Assembly: GCA_027294185.1 (NCBI GenBank)
Contig: JAPUME010000076.1
Location: 1-14,310 of the forward strand
DNA length: 14,310 nucleotides
Direction: 5' to 3'
Origin: Acidobacteriota bacterium
GTDB lineage: Bacteria; Acidobacteriota; Terriglobia; UBA7540; JAPUME01
The notes beneath the pieces were generated by a model. The model was not told the origin of the DNA and searched no databases. It saw only the letters and a program-made list of their open reading frames with translations. Below are positions 1 through 7,831 of this stretch, in pieces. Within the stretch, counting starts at the first letter, position 1, and the number at the start of each line of letters is the position of its first letter. Position numbers and translations under genes: made by a program.

Positions 1-42
1 CTCAACCCAGGCCTCGAGTTTTCGGCGCAAAGCGTCGTTCAT
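1..42 (-). CDS. Partial gene downstream of coaBC, N-terminus only
   Basis: An ATG at 42-40 on the minus strand opens a frame that runs off the left edge and reads M-N-D-A-L-R-R-K-L-E-A-W-V-E. Its start overlaps the coaBC stop in an ATGA arrangement, so translation is probably coupled to coaBC. Fourteen residues, charged and probably helical, are too few to assign a family. In some related genomes a family-4 uracil-DNA glycosylase follows coaBC, and the charged N-terminal helix would be compatible, but that is a guess from neighbourhood only. Confidence 0.6.
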   Translation of the reverse strand, partial: MNDALRRKLEAWVE

Positions 43-1274
43 GACCGGTTCTTTGAGCGCAATCTTACGACTTCGTCGAGAATACGATTCGCCACGTCCT
101 GCTTGCTCATTGGTTCGAGCACCCGAGGCTTTCCGTTCGGAAAGACGAAAGTGACGCGATTCGTATCGGCGTCAAACCCGGAATCGGGCCGGGTAACGTC
201 GTTGGCCACAATCATGTCCAGCCCTTTGGAGTTGAGCTTGGCCCGGGCATTTTGAACCAGATGGTCGGTCTCGGCAGCGAACCCGACAATCAAGGGTTTC
301 CGTCGGAGTTGCGAGGTCCGCCGATTGGAGATGCTCTTCGAGATACTTTTCAAGATGTCCGGGGTCGGCTTCAAGATGAGCTGGCGAGGAGTATCGGATT
401 TTTTCATTTTTCGAGCGCCGGTCTTCGCCGGTCGGTAGTCCGCCACCGCCGCCGCCATTACGACCACACTGGCTTCCTTCAATCGGGCCAGAACCGCTTT
501 CTCCATCTCCTCCGCCGAGCGTACCTGCTGCAATTCAACTCCGGAAGGCGGAGCCAGAGCCGTAGGGCCGCTGACCAGGATAACCCGGGCCGCCCTTCTC
601 AAACCCGCTTCCGCCACAGCATAACCCATCTTCCCGGAGGAACGATTGCTCAAAAATCGCACCGGGTCGATATCCTCGCAGGTCGGACCCGCGGTCACGA
701 GAACCGTTTCTCCCTTCAAATCCTCTCGCAGGCCAAGCGTCTCAAAAACCTGGCGGGCGATGGCGTCGGTGGAAGCAAGTCTGCCGGGCCCCGTCATGCC
801 ACAGGCGAGATACCCCTCGTCCGGTTCGACGATCCGGACGCCTCGCTTGCGGAGCAGCGCGACGTTTGAGCGCGTAGCGGCGTTATCCCACATGCCAACG
901 TTCATCGCCGGACAAACGATGAGGGGGGCCGGTGTCGCCAGGGCCAGCGTTGTCAGAAAATCATCCCCCAGCCCGTGCGCCAGTTTGGCCATCAGGTCCG
1001 CGGTGGCGGGAGCGATGATCAGCGCCTGAATGCTCTGAGCCACCTCGATATGCTCGATGGCGCTTTCCAGGTTGGCCTGGCCCGGATGGCGTCCGAACAT
1101 TTCGCTGATCACGCTATGCCCGGAAAGAGCGGCGAAGGTCAGCGGTGTCACGAATTCACAGGCGCTACGAGTCATGACGACCTGTACGTCCAGGCCGCGC
1201 TCCTGAAAGATCCGCACCAACTCCGCCGCCTTGTAGGCCGCAATGCCACCGGAGACACCCAGCGCAACTTTCAT
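39..1274 (-). CDS. coaBC: Bifunctional phosphopantothenoylcysteine decarboxylase / phosphopantothenate-cysteine ligase
   Basis: CoaBC carries out two successive steps of coenzyme A synthesis in the cytoplasm: ligation of cysteine to 4'-phosphopantothenate, then FMN-dependent decarboxylation to 4'-phosphopantetheine. The N-terminal CoaC half (about residues 1-175) shows the active-site His75 in HIEVAQ, the PAMN motif at 122-125 and the flap Cys158 in YLACGMTGPGR. The CoaB half (about 188-405) shows SNRSSGKMG at 209-217, AAAVADYRP at 274-282, KMKK at 289-292 and GFAAET at 331-336. The length, 411 residues, is normal for the fused enzyme. ATG 1274 is preferred over the in-frame TTG at 1277 because GAGG at 1282-1285 lies 7 bases upstream of the ATG but only 4 from the TTG. 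A short basic insertion (about 312-326) precedes the GFAAET motif. The 124 bases between it and rpoZ hold only the ribosome-binding site and no convincing signal. The stop overlaps the next gene (ATGA). Confidence 0.97.
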   Translation of the reverse strand: MKVALGVSGGIAAYKAAELVRIFQERGLDVQVVMTRSACEFVTPLTFAALSGHSVISEMFGRHPGQANLESAIEHIEVAQSIQALIIAPATADLMAKLAHGLGDDFLTTLALATPAPLIVCPAMNVGMWDNAATRSNVALLRKRGVRIVEPDEGYLACGMTGPGRLASTDAIARQVFETLGLREDLKGETVLVTAGPTCEDIDPVRFLSNRSSGKMGYAVAEAGLRRAARVILVSGPTALAPPSGVELQQVRSAEEMEKAVLARLKEASVVVMAAAVADYRPAKTGARKMKKSDTPRQLILKPTPDILKSISKSISNRRTSQLRRKPLIVGFAAETDHLVQNARAKLNSKGLDMIVANDVTRPDSGFDADTNRVTFVFPNGKPRVLEPMSKQDVANRILDEVVRLRSKNRS

Positions 1275-1398
1275 CAAACGGCCTCGTTATTCTTCCCAGC
1301 CGTCGCAAGTTTCAAGACTCACTCCACAGTCCACCCTCCACAGGGACAGAGCCAAGGGACGGCTTTCTCAGAAGATCGCTCCCGAGCCGGTGGGTCGG

Positions 1399-1632
1399 TT
1401 ACTTGCCGGCTTTTTTCTTTCGACCTTTGCTTTGCGAATCCTCCCCCTTGCCCTTCAATTCCAGAACCTCGTAGGGGATGAGACCTGCACTTACTTCCTG
1501 TTGAGCAATGCGAGTCGGCTTCTTGGAGTTGGATTGAAGGAGGGGTTTCGCCCCCGCCTGCAGTTGCCGCGCTCGTTTTGCAGCTACCAGAATCATACGA
1601 AATTTGCTGTCCATACCCTGGGACAAATTCAT
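1399..1632 (-). CDS. rpoZ: DNA-directed RNA polymerase omega subunit
   Basis: The omega subunit binds beta-prime and helps assemble RNA polymerase. The 77-residue product shows the family pattern: MDSKFRMILVAAKRARQL at 7-24, then KPTRIAQQEVSAGLI at 38-52, the helix equivalent to the conserved omega core. The C-terminal tail is lysine-rich (RKKKAGK). The start is ATG 1632: GGAGGT at 1642-1647, inside the last gmk codons, lies 9 bases upstream. An in-frame TTG at 1638 would leave only 4 bases to GGAGG. It follows gmk directly, a pairing seen in many bacteria (gmk-rpoZ), and coaBC comes next. Co-transcription with gmk is inferred from the embedded ribosome-binding site. Confidence 0.93.
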   Translation of the reverse strand: MNLSQGMDSKFRMILVAAKRARQLQAGAKPLLQSNSKKPTRIAQQEVSAGLIPYEVLELKGKGEDSQSKGRKKKAGK

Positions 1633-1638
1633 CCGCAA

Positions 1639-2277
1639 TTAACCTCCAAACGTATTCAGGATTTTTTCGGCTTTGCTTTGAACCGCACCACGGCGGGCAC
1701 GGGTGGCCAGCACGATGGCGCGCAGTTGCTCAAACGCCCGATGGAGCTCGTCATTGACGACCAGATAGTCATAGTCCTTCCAGCGGGCGATCTCCTCCCC
1801 CGCCTGTTCCAAACGGCTTTGAATTACCTGGTCGGATTCCGAACCCCGGCTCAATAATCGAGTCTTCAGTTCCCCGAAAGAAGGGGGAAGGATAAAAACC
1901 GTGATTGCCTCGGGCAGTTTCTTCTTGACCTGCTCCTGGCCCTGAACGTCCACATCCAGGATCACGTCCGGTCCCGCCTTCCGAACTTCTTCCAGATGCC
2001 CGCGGGAGGTTCCGTAGAGGTTCCCGTGGACGTTGGCCCATTCCACAAACTTATCGGCGGCGATCATGCTTTCAAACTTGTCGCGTTCGACAAAAAAGTA
2101 GTCCCGGCCGTCCTGCTCAGCGGCGCGCCGAGGCCGGGTGGTGTGAGATATGGAAAAATGCAGCAGGGGAACCGATTCCAACAACAACCGGATCAGCGTA
2201 CTCTTCCCTACCCCCGAAGGAGCCGAGATAACAAAGATGTTTCCGTAACCCCCGTCGGATGAAATCGCTTTCTCCAT
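1639..2277 (-). CDS. gmk: Guanylate kinase
   Basis: Guanylate kinase converts GMP and ATP to GDP and ADP in the cytoplasm and feeds GTP, dGTP and guanine second-messenger pools. The 212-residue protein has the P-loop APSGVGKST at 19-27, the GMP-binding TTRPRR segment at 46-51, YFFVERDKF at 60-68, the LYGTSR substrate loop at 87-92, the Walker B-like ILDVDVQG at 106-113 and the late NDELHRAFEQL helix at 175-185. Length is typical for the family. The ATG at 2277 follows the yicC stop by 3 bases and has only a weak GAG upstream, so translation is probably coupled to yicC. yicC-gmk-rpoZ is a recurrent bacterial order, which supports the assignment. It sits in the same run as a diguanylate cyclase, but several genes away. 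Confidence 0.97.
   Translation of the reverse strand: MEKAISSDGGYGNIFVISAPSGVGKSTLIRLLLESVPLLHFSISHTTRPRRAAEQDGRDYFFVERDKFESMIAADKFVEWANVHGNLYGTSRGHLEEVRKAGPDVILDVDVQGQEQVKKKLPEAITVFILPPSFGELKTRLLSRGSESDQVIQSRLEQAGEEIARWKDYDYLVVNDELHRAFEQLRAIVLATRARRGAVQSKAEKILNTFGG
1642..1647 (-). promoter_or_regulatory. Ribosome-binding site of rpoZ inside the end of gmk
   Basis: GGAGGT on the minus strand covers the last two gmk glycine codons and the junction to its stop. Nine bases separate it from ATG 1632, against four from GGAGG to the alternative TTG 1638, so it decides the rpoZ start and suggests coupled translation with gmk. Confidence 0.75.
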
Positions 2278-2280
2278 GCT

Positions 2281-3177
2281 TTACTCGATGTTTTGGGCCT
2301 GTTCGCGGACCTTTTCAATCTCACTCTTGATTTCGACTGCCAGCCGGGTAATCTCCAGACCGTCATCGGCCGATCCACCTGTCTTCGAGAGAATCGTATT
2401 CGCCTCCCGGTTCATCTCCTGGAGAAGGAAATCAAGTTTCTTCCCGGTTTCGCGCTTCGAGGCCAGCAGGGTCGCCGCCTGATCCAGGTGGCTCGTCAGG
2501 CGGGCCACCTCCTCACAAATGTCGCTTTGCGAGGCCAGCAGAGCCGCCTCCTGCGCCAGCCGTTGCGGCTCGATTTCGAGCTGCGTCAAGACTTTCCGAA
2601 TCCGGCTTTCAATCTTTCTGTGCGCCCGTGTGGGAACCTCCGCGCTCAAAGATTCCACTTGCCGGTTGAGCTCTCGAACGCGCTCCAAACGACTTCGCAT
2701 ATCTTTTCCCAGGGCCGCGCCTTCGGTCTCCCGCATCTCATTGAGGTCGTTGAGAGCCTGCCCCGTCAACCCTTCCAAGGCCTCCGCGATACGGTCCAAC
2801 TGTGAAGCGTCGATTTCCCCATTCGCCGATCCGATCACGCCCGGGCTCTGGATCAGCTTCGCCAGATCCGGCTCCTGAGAAAGTTTGAATTCCTTCCGCA
2901 GTTCGAGGCAAACCTTCAGGTAGGAATCGAACAGCTCCCGGTCCACGCGGAGCTGCGTTTCCCGAATCTGTTCCAGGCTTACGCCCACCTCGATGTGTCC
3001 TCGCACGCATCCTTCTTTAAGGATCTTCCGAATCCTGCCTTCGAACTTTGCCAGAGAGCGAGGAAGGCGAATCTGGAGATCAAAGTAGCGGTGGTTCGTG
3101 CTTCTCAGGCTCAGGGACAAGCGAAAGCTCTCCTCCTCCAACCGGCCTTCGCTGAAACCTGTCATGCTGCGAATCAT
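2281..3177 (-). CDS. yicC: YicC/YloC family endoribonuclease
   Basis: The protein begins with the family signature MIRSMTGFSEG and continues with SLRSTNHRYFDLQIRLP, characteristic of the YicC N-terminal domain (about residues 1-155). The C-terminal DUF1732 region holds GKKLDFLLQEMNREANTI and the closing IKSEIEKVREQAQNIE helix. Members of this family (E. coli YicC, B. subtilis YloC) have been reported as endoribonucleases involved in RNA turnover; activity here is inferred from homology. Length, 298 residues, is normal. The middle is rich in charged helices and probably coiled. The ATG at 3177 lies 25 bases after the msbA stop, with AGGA about 10 bases upstream. It is tightly followed by gmk. 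Confidence 0.93.
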   Translation of the reverse strand: MIRSMTGFSEGRLEEESFRLSLSLRSTNHRYFDLQIRLPRSLAKFEGRIRKILKEGCVRGHIEVGVSLEQIRETQLRVDRELFDSYLKVCLELRKEFKLSQEPDLAKLIQSPGVIGSANGEIDASQLDRIAEALEGLTGQALNDLNEMRETEGAALGKDMRSRLERVRELNRQVESLSAEVPTRAHRKIESRIRKVLTQLEIEPQRLAQEAALLASQSDICEEVARLTSHLDQAATLLASKRETGKKLDFLLQEMNREANTILSKTGGSADDGLEITRLAVEIKSEIEKVREQAQNIE

Positions 3178-3202
3178 GAAAAATCAGTCCTGAAAAAAGG
3201 TT

Positions 3203-5011
3203 TCACGCCCGTGAATCTGCGAATTGAAGTTCGTGCAGGCGCCGATAGGTCCCCTCGCGGCTTAAAAGGTCCTCATGAGTCCCCACGCCTGCGATGGTCC
3301 CATTTTCCAGCACAATGATGCGGTCGGCGCCGCGAATCGTGGAGAAGCGATGCGCGATCACAAAGACCGTGCGCCCGACCATCAGGTTGGCCAGGGCCTG
3401 CTGCACAAGCGCCTCCGACTCGCTGTCAAGCTCTGAGGTCGCCTCGTCAAGAATCAGAATCGGGGCATCTTTCATCAAAGCGCGGGCAATGGCAATGCGT
3501 TGTCGCTGTCCCCCGGAAAGCCGCTGGCCGTGCTCGCCCAGGACCGTTTGGTAACCTTCGGGGAGTTGCGCGATGAATTCGTGGGCCATCGCCGCTTTCG
3601 CCGCGGCGACAACCCGTTCTTTCGTAGCAGGCTGCCTGCCATAGCAAATATTGTTGAGGACGGTATCGTTAAAAAGGATCGTTTCCTGTGTCACCATGGC
3701 GATCTGCTGCCGCAACGATGCGAGCGTCATGTCACGAATGTCGGTGCCGTCAACGAGGATGCGCCCCTCGGTCACATCGTAGAATCGGGGCATCAGGTTA
3801 ACCAGGGAGGTCTTCCCCACGCCACTCGAACCCACGATGGCGATCACGGTTCCGGCGCGAACCTCCAAATTGATGTCCCGGAGCAGGCGCGTCCCGTCGC
3901 CGTAGTCGAAACTTATCTTCTCGAAAACAATTCGGTCGCGAAACGGGGGAATGGCAACGGCCCCCGGGCGTTCCTTGATCTCCTCCTCCGTGTCGAGGTA
4001 TTCGAATACCTTCTCAGAGGCACCGACGGCCTGATGGAAAGCGTTATTGACCCCGCTCAGGCGCTTGATCGGACTGTACATCTTGATCAGCGCGTAAAGG
4101 AAGGCAATAAATCCGCCCATCGTCTGCGTGTTTTTCAGAATCTCATTCCGAGCATAGAGCAAAAGCAGGGCCACCGTGACCGCTCCCAGAAATTCCATCA
4201 ACGGAGGGCTGATGGCATGGGCGCGAATCCACCGCAGGTTTGTCCGAAACAGGCGCTGAGCCGCCGCCTGGAACTTGCCGATCTCGAAAGCCTCCATGCC
4301 GAAGGCCTTTACGATGCGGTTGCCGGTAAAAGTCTCCTGCAAGATGCTGTTCATCTCACCCATTTTGTCCTGACTGGAACGCGTGGCAATCCGAATCGTT
4401 CGCCCGATCCGCACCGACGGCACGATGACGAGCGGCAGGACCAGCAGTGAGATCAACGTGAGCTTCCAGTCCACATACAAGAGAACAGCCAGCAATCCCA
4501 TCAGAGTAAATGTCTGCTTGAGGAAATCGGCCGCCACCTGCGAGACGGCATGTTGAATCTTCTCAATGTCGTTGGTGACGGCAGACATCAGCCGCCCGGT
4601 CGGATTCTTCAGGAAAAAACCGAGCGACTGGAAAGTGATCTTGGAATAAAGAGAGTTCCGAAGGTCCCGGACCACCGACTGGCCGACGTAATGAATCGAA
4701 TACGTGCCGAAAAATTCGCTCAACCCCTTCCCGACTGTCACGAAGACAATAGCGATGGCAACGATGACCCAGGGGTTCTCTCCCCAGGCGGGCAACAGGT
4801 CCCGTAGGACCACCACGCGGTCGGAAAAAGGGATTTCAAAGGGCAGGGCTTCGGTCCCCTGTGCGGGTGCCAGGACCTGGTCAAATACGGGACGGATTAA
4901 TAGCGCTGTAAGGGCCTCAAAAGCCCCTACAAACGCCATCAGGACCAACGCCACCAGGAAAAGCGGGACGTAAGGTCGAAGGAAGGAGAACAGACGGCGA
5001 AGCTTGCCCAT
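3203..5011 (-). CDS. msbA: MsbA-like ABC exporter (lipid A/LPS core flippase candidate)
   Basis: This is a 602-residue half-transporter: an N-terminal six-helix membrane domain (about 12-325) fused to an ATP-binding domain (about 358-595). Visible motifs are Walker A GSSGVGKT (394-401), Q-loop Q442, signature LSGGQRQR (498-505), Walker B ILILDE (518-523) and the H-loop histidine H554 in AHRFSTIR. The EFFGTYSIHYVGQSVVRDLR segment (99-118) and early TM helices match the MsbA/lipid A exporter subfamily. Linkage to lptB and lptC/A supports a role in flipping LPS across the inner membrane, but MsbA-like exporters also move other lipids or drugs. The TM1-TM2 outer loop (about 45-78) is relatively long. 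Walker A has V-G-K-T in place of the common S-G-K-S/T, which keeps the essential GK. The ATG has AAGGG upstream, and a possible promoter lies further up. Confidence 0.88.
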   Translation of the reverse strand: MGKLRRLFSFLRPYVPLFLVALVLMAFVGAFEALTALLIRPVFDQVLAPAQGTEALPFEIPFSDRVVVLRDLLPAWGENPWVIVAIAIVFVTVGKGLSEFFGTYSIHYVGQSVVRDLRNSLYSKITFQSLGFFLKNPTGRLMSAVTNDIEKIQHAVSQVAADFLKQTFTLMGLLAVLLYVDWKLTLISLLVLPLVIVPSVRIGRTIRIATRSSQDKMGEMNSILQETFTGNRIVKAFGMEAFEIGKFQAAAQRLFRTNLRWIRAHAISPPLMEFLGAVTVALLLLYARNEILKNTQTMGGFIAFLYALIKMYSPIKRLSGVNNAFHQAVGASEKVFEYLDTEEEIKERPGAVAIPPFRDRIVFEKISFDYGDGTRLLRDINLEVRAGTVIAIVGSSGVGKTSLVNLMPRFYDVTEGRILVDGTDIRDMTLASLRQQIAMVTQETILFNDTVLNNICYGRQPATKERVVAAAKAAMAHEFIAQLPEGYQTVLGEHGQRLSGGQRQRIAIARALMKDAPILILDEATSELDSESEALVQQALANLMVGRTVFVIAHRFSTIRGADRIIVLENGTIAGVGTHEDLLSREGTYRRLHELQFADSRA

Positions 5012-5065
5012 GCAACCCTTCGTCCCCCCACTAACGCACCCGTGAGGGGGAAATATAACCCTGCT

Positions 5066-5094
5066 ATGTTACGCCGAAACCTATAGGAAAGCAA
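5066..5094 (-). promoter_or_regulatory. Possible sigma-70 promoter for msbA-yicC-gmk-rpoZ-coaBC
   Basis: On the minus strand, TTGCTT (5089-5094) and TAACAT (5066-5071) are separated by 17 bases and would start transcription about 45-50 bases before the msbA ATG. Matches are 3/6 and 4/6, so it is weak by sequence. It lies in the only large gap between rapZ and msbA (5012-5270). No open frame in this gap looks like a gene; the frame that spans it is an overlap of the rapZ 3' end. I see no good intrinsic terminator for rapZ there. Confidence 0.35.
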
Positions 5095-5270
5095 CAACTT
5101 ATGGCAATTTCGGAGCCATGGGGGACCGTGCCTGCTTCAAGGCCCGGGCTGGACTCTCTTCAACAAGGGCCGAAGCCTCGCATACCAACAATAAGTGCCG
5201 AATAGAATTGCAGTTATAGAATCGATGGGCCGCCACAATTCCAATCCGGCCAACGTGTCGAGCCCGTCTT

Positions 5271-6155
5271 CTAGCGGTGAATATCCTTGTGGACCACCTT
5301 GCAGGCGAATCCCTCTTTGGAGAGCCGAGCGCTTAAATCCTCGGCGATCGTCACCGAGCGATGCCTCCCACCTGTGCATCCAATGGAGACGGTGAGATAG
5401 CTTTTCCCTTCACGAAGGTAATTCGGCAACAGATACGAAATGAATTCAAACAGGCGATTCAAAAACTGTTTGGAGCGCGGAAATGATTTTACGTATCTCC
5501 TGACTTCCGCGTCCTGCCCGGTTTTTTTCTTGAGGGTGGGCACATAGTTGGGATTCGGAAGGAAGCGTACGTCGAAGACCAAGTCCGACTCCTGCGGCAC
5601 GCCGAATCGAAATCCGAAACTTTGTATGGAAATCAGCAGCGACCGCTGACGTTTGGTCTTCAGGAACTTGCCGCGCACGACCTCTCGCAGCTCGTGCACA
5701 TTCAGGCGGGTGGTGTCGATCACGATATCGGCGATCCGGCGGATGGGCCGAAGCATCCTCCGCTCTTTGCGGATTCCTTCCACCAGGGACAGGTTTCCTC
5801 CCAGAGGGTGCGGACGCCGGGTTTCGCTGAAACGACGTTGCAGGGTCCCGTTCGAGGCCTCCATGAAAATGAGGGTCGGCTTCAGTTTGTTCTTCTTGAG
5901 TTGGGCATGGATAGCGGGAAAATGCTTCAGCGCTTCCCCTCCCCGAATATCCACGACCAATGCGGCACGGGAGATCGTGCCTCCCACCTGACGGCACAAT
6001 TCTCCGAACTTGGGAATCAGGTCCACGGGGAGGTTATCGGCGCAGAAATAACCGATATCCTCGAGGGCCTCGGCAACCGAGCCCTTTCCAGAACCGCTCA
6101 TGCCGGTAATGATGACGAGTCGCCGTTCCGGAGGTTTTTTCGCCTTCTGTTGCAT
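5271..6155 (-). CDS. rapZ: RapZ-family nucleotide-binding protein
   Basis: RapZ (YvcJ/YhbJ family) is a cytoplasmic P-loop protein. In E. coli it is an RNA-binding adaptor that controls GlmS, and so UDP-GlcNAc supply, through small RNAs; in other phyla the role is less clear. Here the 294-residue protein has Walker A GMSGSGKG (18-25), LVVDIRGG (66-73), and the conserved C-terminal blocks FGFRFG (180-185), DVRFLPNP (195-202), TGQD (212-215) and SIGCTGGRHRSV (257-268). All family landmarks are present and length is normal. It sits downstream of rpoN as in many Gram-negatives, but with no hpf or ptsN gene in between. The ATG at 6155 has no strong ribosome-binding site, only a GAG about 10 bases upstream, so either low expression or control at the leader is possible. 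Confidence 0.95.
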   Translation of the reverse strand: MQQKAKKPPERRLVIITGMSGSGKGSVAEALEDIGYFCADNLPVDLIPKFGELCRQVGGTISRAALVVDIRGGEALKHFPAIHAQLKKNKLKPTLIFMEASNGTLQRRFSETRRPHPLGGNLSLVEGIRKERRMLRPIRRIADIVIDTTRLNVHELREVVRGKFLKTKRQRSLLISIQSFGFRFGVPQESDLVFDVRFLPNPNYVPTLKKKTGQDAEVRRYVKSFPRSKQFLNRLFEFISYLLPNYLREGKSYLTVSIGCTGGRHRSVTIAEDLSARLSKEGFACKVVHKDIHR

Positions 6156-6184
6156 GGGTTAAATACTCGATGGAAAAGCAGGCA

Positions 6185-6211
6185 GTTCCCCCGGAAGATT
6201 ACGGCGGGAAC
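6185..6211 (-). promoter_or_regulatory. Inverted repeat in the rapZ leader
   Basis: GTTCCC (6185-6190) and GGGAAC (6206-6211) form a perfect 6-base-pair stem with a 15-base loop, 30-56 bases upstream of the rapZ ATG. There is no T-run, so it is not a terminator. It could be an operator or an RNA hairpin, or chance in GC-rich DNA. Confidence 0.25.
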
Positions 6212-6218
6212 CGTGATC

Positions 6219-6247
6219 TATTTATCCCGAACACAAAAGTTTTTGAA
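6219..6247 (-). promoter_or_regulatory. Weak candidate promoter upstream of rapZ
   Basis: On the minus strand TTCAAA (6242-6247, 4/6) and TAAATA (6219-6224, 3/6) are 17 bases apart in the most AT-rich part of the 170-base rpoN-rapZ gap (6156-6325). The rest of that gap is GC-rich, with a repeated GGGCGAC and no open frame resembling hpf. Support is weak. Confidence 0.2.
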
Positions 6248-6325
6248 TGCCGTTGTTTTTCGCCGAATCGCAAGTGGGATGCGGTCGCCCGCGCCGTCGC
6301 CCGCCGGGTGGTTCGAGAGGCTTTC

Positions 6326-7771
6326 TCAGGCCTTCACGCGGCGCTGGTGAGTGCTGGGGATGCGCATGTCCTCGCGGTATTTCGCGACGGTTCGGCGGGT
6401 CACACGAATCCCCGCCTCGTTGAGACGATGGGTAATCTGTTCGTCGGTCAGGGGCCGCACCGGGTCCTCGACTTCGATCATCTTTTTGACCATCCGCTTC
6501 AGGCTGACCAGCGAAAGCATACCCCCCGAGGGGCCTCGAACCGCCTCGGAAAAGAACGAGCGCAACTCCAGGACACCCTGTGGCGTATGCGCATATTTAC
6601 TGGCCACGGCCCGGCTGACGGTGGACGGGTGGACTCCCACTTCCTCGGCAACTTCCTTGATCATCATCGGTTTCAGGTGGTCCATCCCCCGATCCAGAAA
6701 TTCTCCCTGCCGCTGAATGATCGACTCACAAACTCGGACGATCGTCCGCTTGCGCTGCTCCAGATTCTTGATCAGTTGGATGGCGGAAGTAAAACGCTCC
6801 TTGACGTAGCTGCGCACATCGCGGCTGATCGGCCCCTTCTCGAGAATGCGTCGATAGTAGGGGCTCAAGCGGAGTTGGGGCAGGCCGTCGTCATTGACCC
6901 GAATCTGGTAGCCGTCGCTGACTTTGATGAAAAAAACATCCGGTTCAATAAGGCGCGGGTCCGTCTTGTTGTAACGCTGTCCCGGGCGCGGATCCAACTT
7001 GCGAATCAGGGCAATGTTCCTCTCCACCAGCTCCACGGACCGGTTTAGGGAACGGGCGATCTGGCGATACTGCTTATTTTCCACCTGGTGAAGATGGCTG
7101 GAGACAATCTGCTGCGCCAGTTGATTATCGGGCTCCAGGGTCTGAAGCTGGATCAAAAGAGATTCCCGTAAATCGCGCGCCGCCACTCCTAAAGGATCGA
7201 ACTGTTGAACAATTCGTAACGCTTCCTCGGCCTCTTCGGGAGTGTGCGGGCCGGATGTCACAACCTCTTCCAGCGTAGCGGTAAGATAACCGTCCTCGTT
7301 AAGATTCCCGATAATGAAGGAAACCGCATCGCTTACCCCGTCGGTACAGGCGGTAAATCTCAACTGCCACTCCAGGTGATCGGTCAGGGAAGTCGGTTTG
7401 GAGAGGAAATTTTCAAAGGAAGGTTTTTCGATGACCTCAGCGGCGGGAGATTTGTAGCCGGGGTCGAGGTAGTCTTGAAAGTAAGAACCGAAATCAATCT
7501 CGTCGAAGGGATCCTTGCCGTCAGTCGCCTTCTCTTCCCCGTTCGGAGAAACGGTTTCGCCCTCTCCCTGGCGCTGGGCCTCTTCGAGAGAAGGCCCCCC
7601 TTCGGGCATCTCATCCAGGATCGGATTTTCCACCATTTCCTGGTCGATCATCTCTCGCAGCTCCAGCCGATTCAGGGCCAGTACATTGACCATCTGCACG
7701 AGGCTCGGCGTCAGAATCTGCCGTTGCGTAAGCTTTGGGACCAGACTCAGTCTGGGTCCGAAGTCAACCAT
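6326..7771 (-). CDS. rpoN: RNA polymerase sigma-54 factor
   Basis: RpoN directs RNA polymerase to -24/-12 promoters that need an AAA+ activator for melting. The 481-residue protein shows region I (residues 8-52) with the pattern LxQxxxTPSLVQ and ELREMIDQEMVENPILDE, a variable acidic region II (about 53-112), the core-binding domain (about 115-310), the HTH helix pair IKEVAEEVGVHPSTVSRAV (371-389) and the RpoN box TRRTVAKYRE (458-467), where the usual first Ala is Thr. Length is normal. The lptB-rpoN order is conserved across Gram-negatives. The ATG at 7771 lies 60 bases after the lptB stop, with AGGAAAAGAG upstream. I did not recognise a -24/-12 site in the intergenic regions I checked, so nothing here shows self-regulation. 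Confidence 0.97.
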   Translation of the reverse strand: MVDFGPRLSLVPKLTQRQILTPSLVQMVNVLALNRLELREMIDQEMVENPILDEMPEGGPSLEEAQRQGEGETVSPNGEEKATDGKDPFDEIDFGSYFQDYLDPGYKSPAAEVIEKPSFENFLSKPTSLTDHLEWQLRFTACTDGVSDAVSFIIGNLNEDGYLTATLEEVVTSGPHTPEEAEEALRIVQQFDPLGVAARDLRESLLIQLQTLEPDNQLAQQIVSSHLHQVENKQYRQIARSLNRSVELVERNIALIRKLDPRPGQRYNKTDPRLIEPDVFFIKVSDGYQIRVNDDGLPQLRLSPYYRRILEKGPISRDVRSYVKERFTSAIQLIKNLEQRKRTIVRVCESIIQRQGEFLDRGMDHLKPMMIKEVAEEVGVHPSTVSRAVASKYAHTPQGVLELRSFFSEAVRGPSGGMLSLVSLKRMVKKMIEVEDPVRPLTDEQITHRLNEAGIRVTRRTVAKYREDMRIPSTHQRRVKA

Positions 7772-7831
7772 AGAGCTCTTTTCCTACGGCGCTACCTCTT
7801 CGGGAGGCTCGCTCGCCTGCGATCCCCCCCG

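Noticed and set aside
1286..1315. TTGAAA and AATAAC, 18 bases apart, before coaBC
   Set aside because: Transcription would start after the coaBC ribosome-binding site at 1282-1285, so it is not a useful promoter.
5137..5379. 80-codon minus-strand frame spanning the rapZ end
   Set aside because: It mostly overlaps the conserved rapZ C-terminus in another frame and shows no domain.
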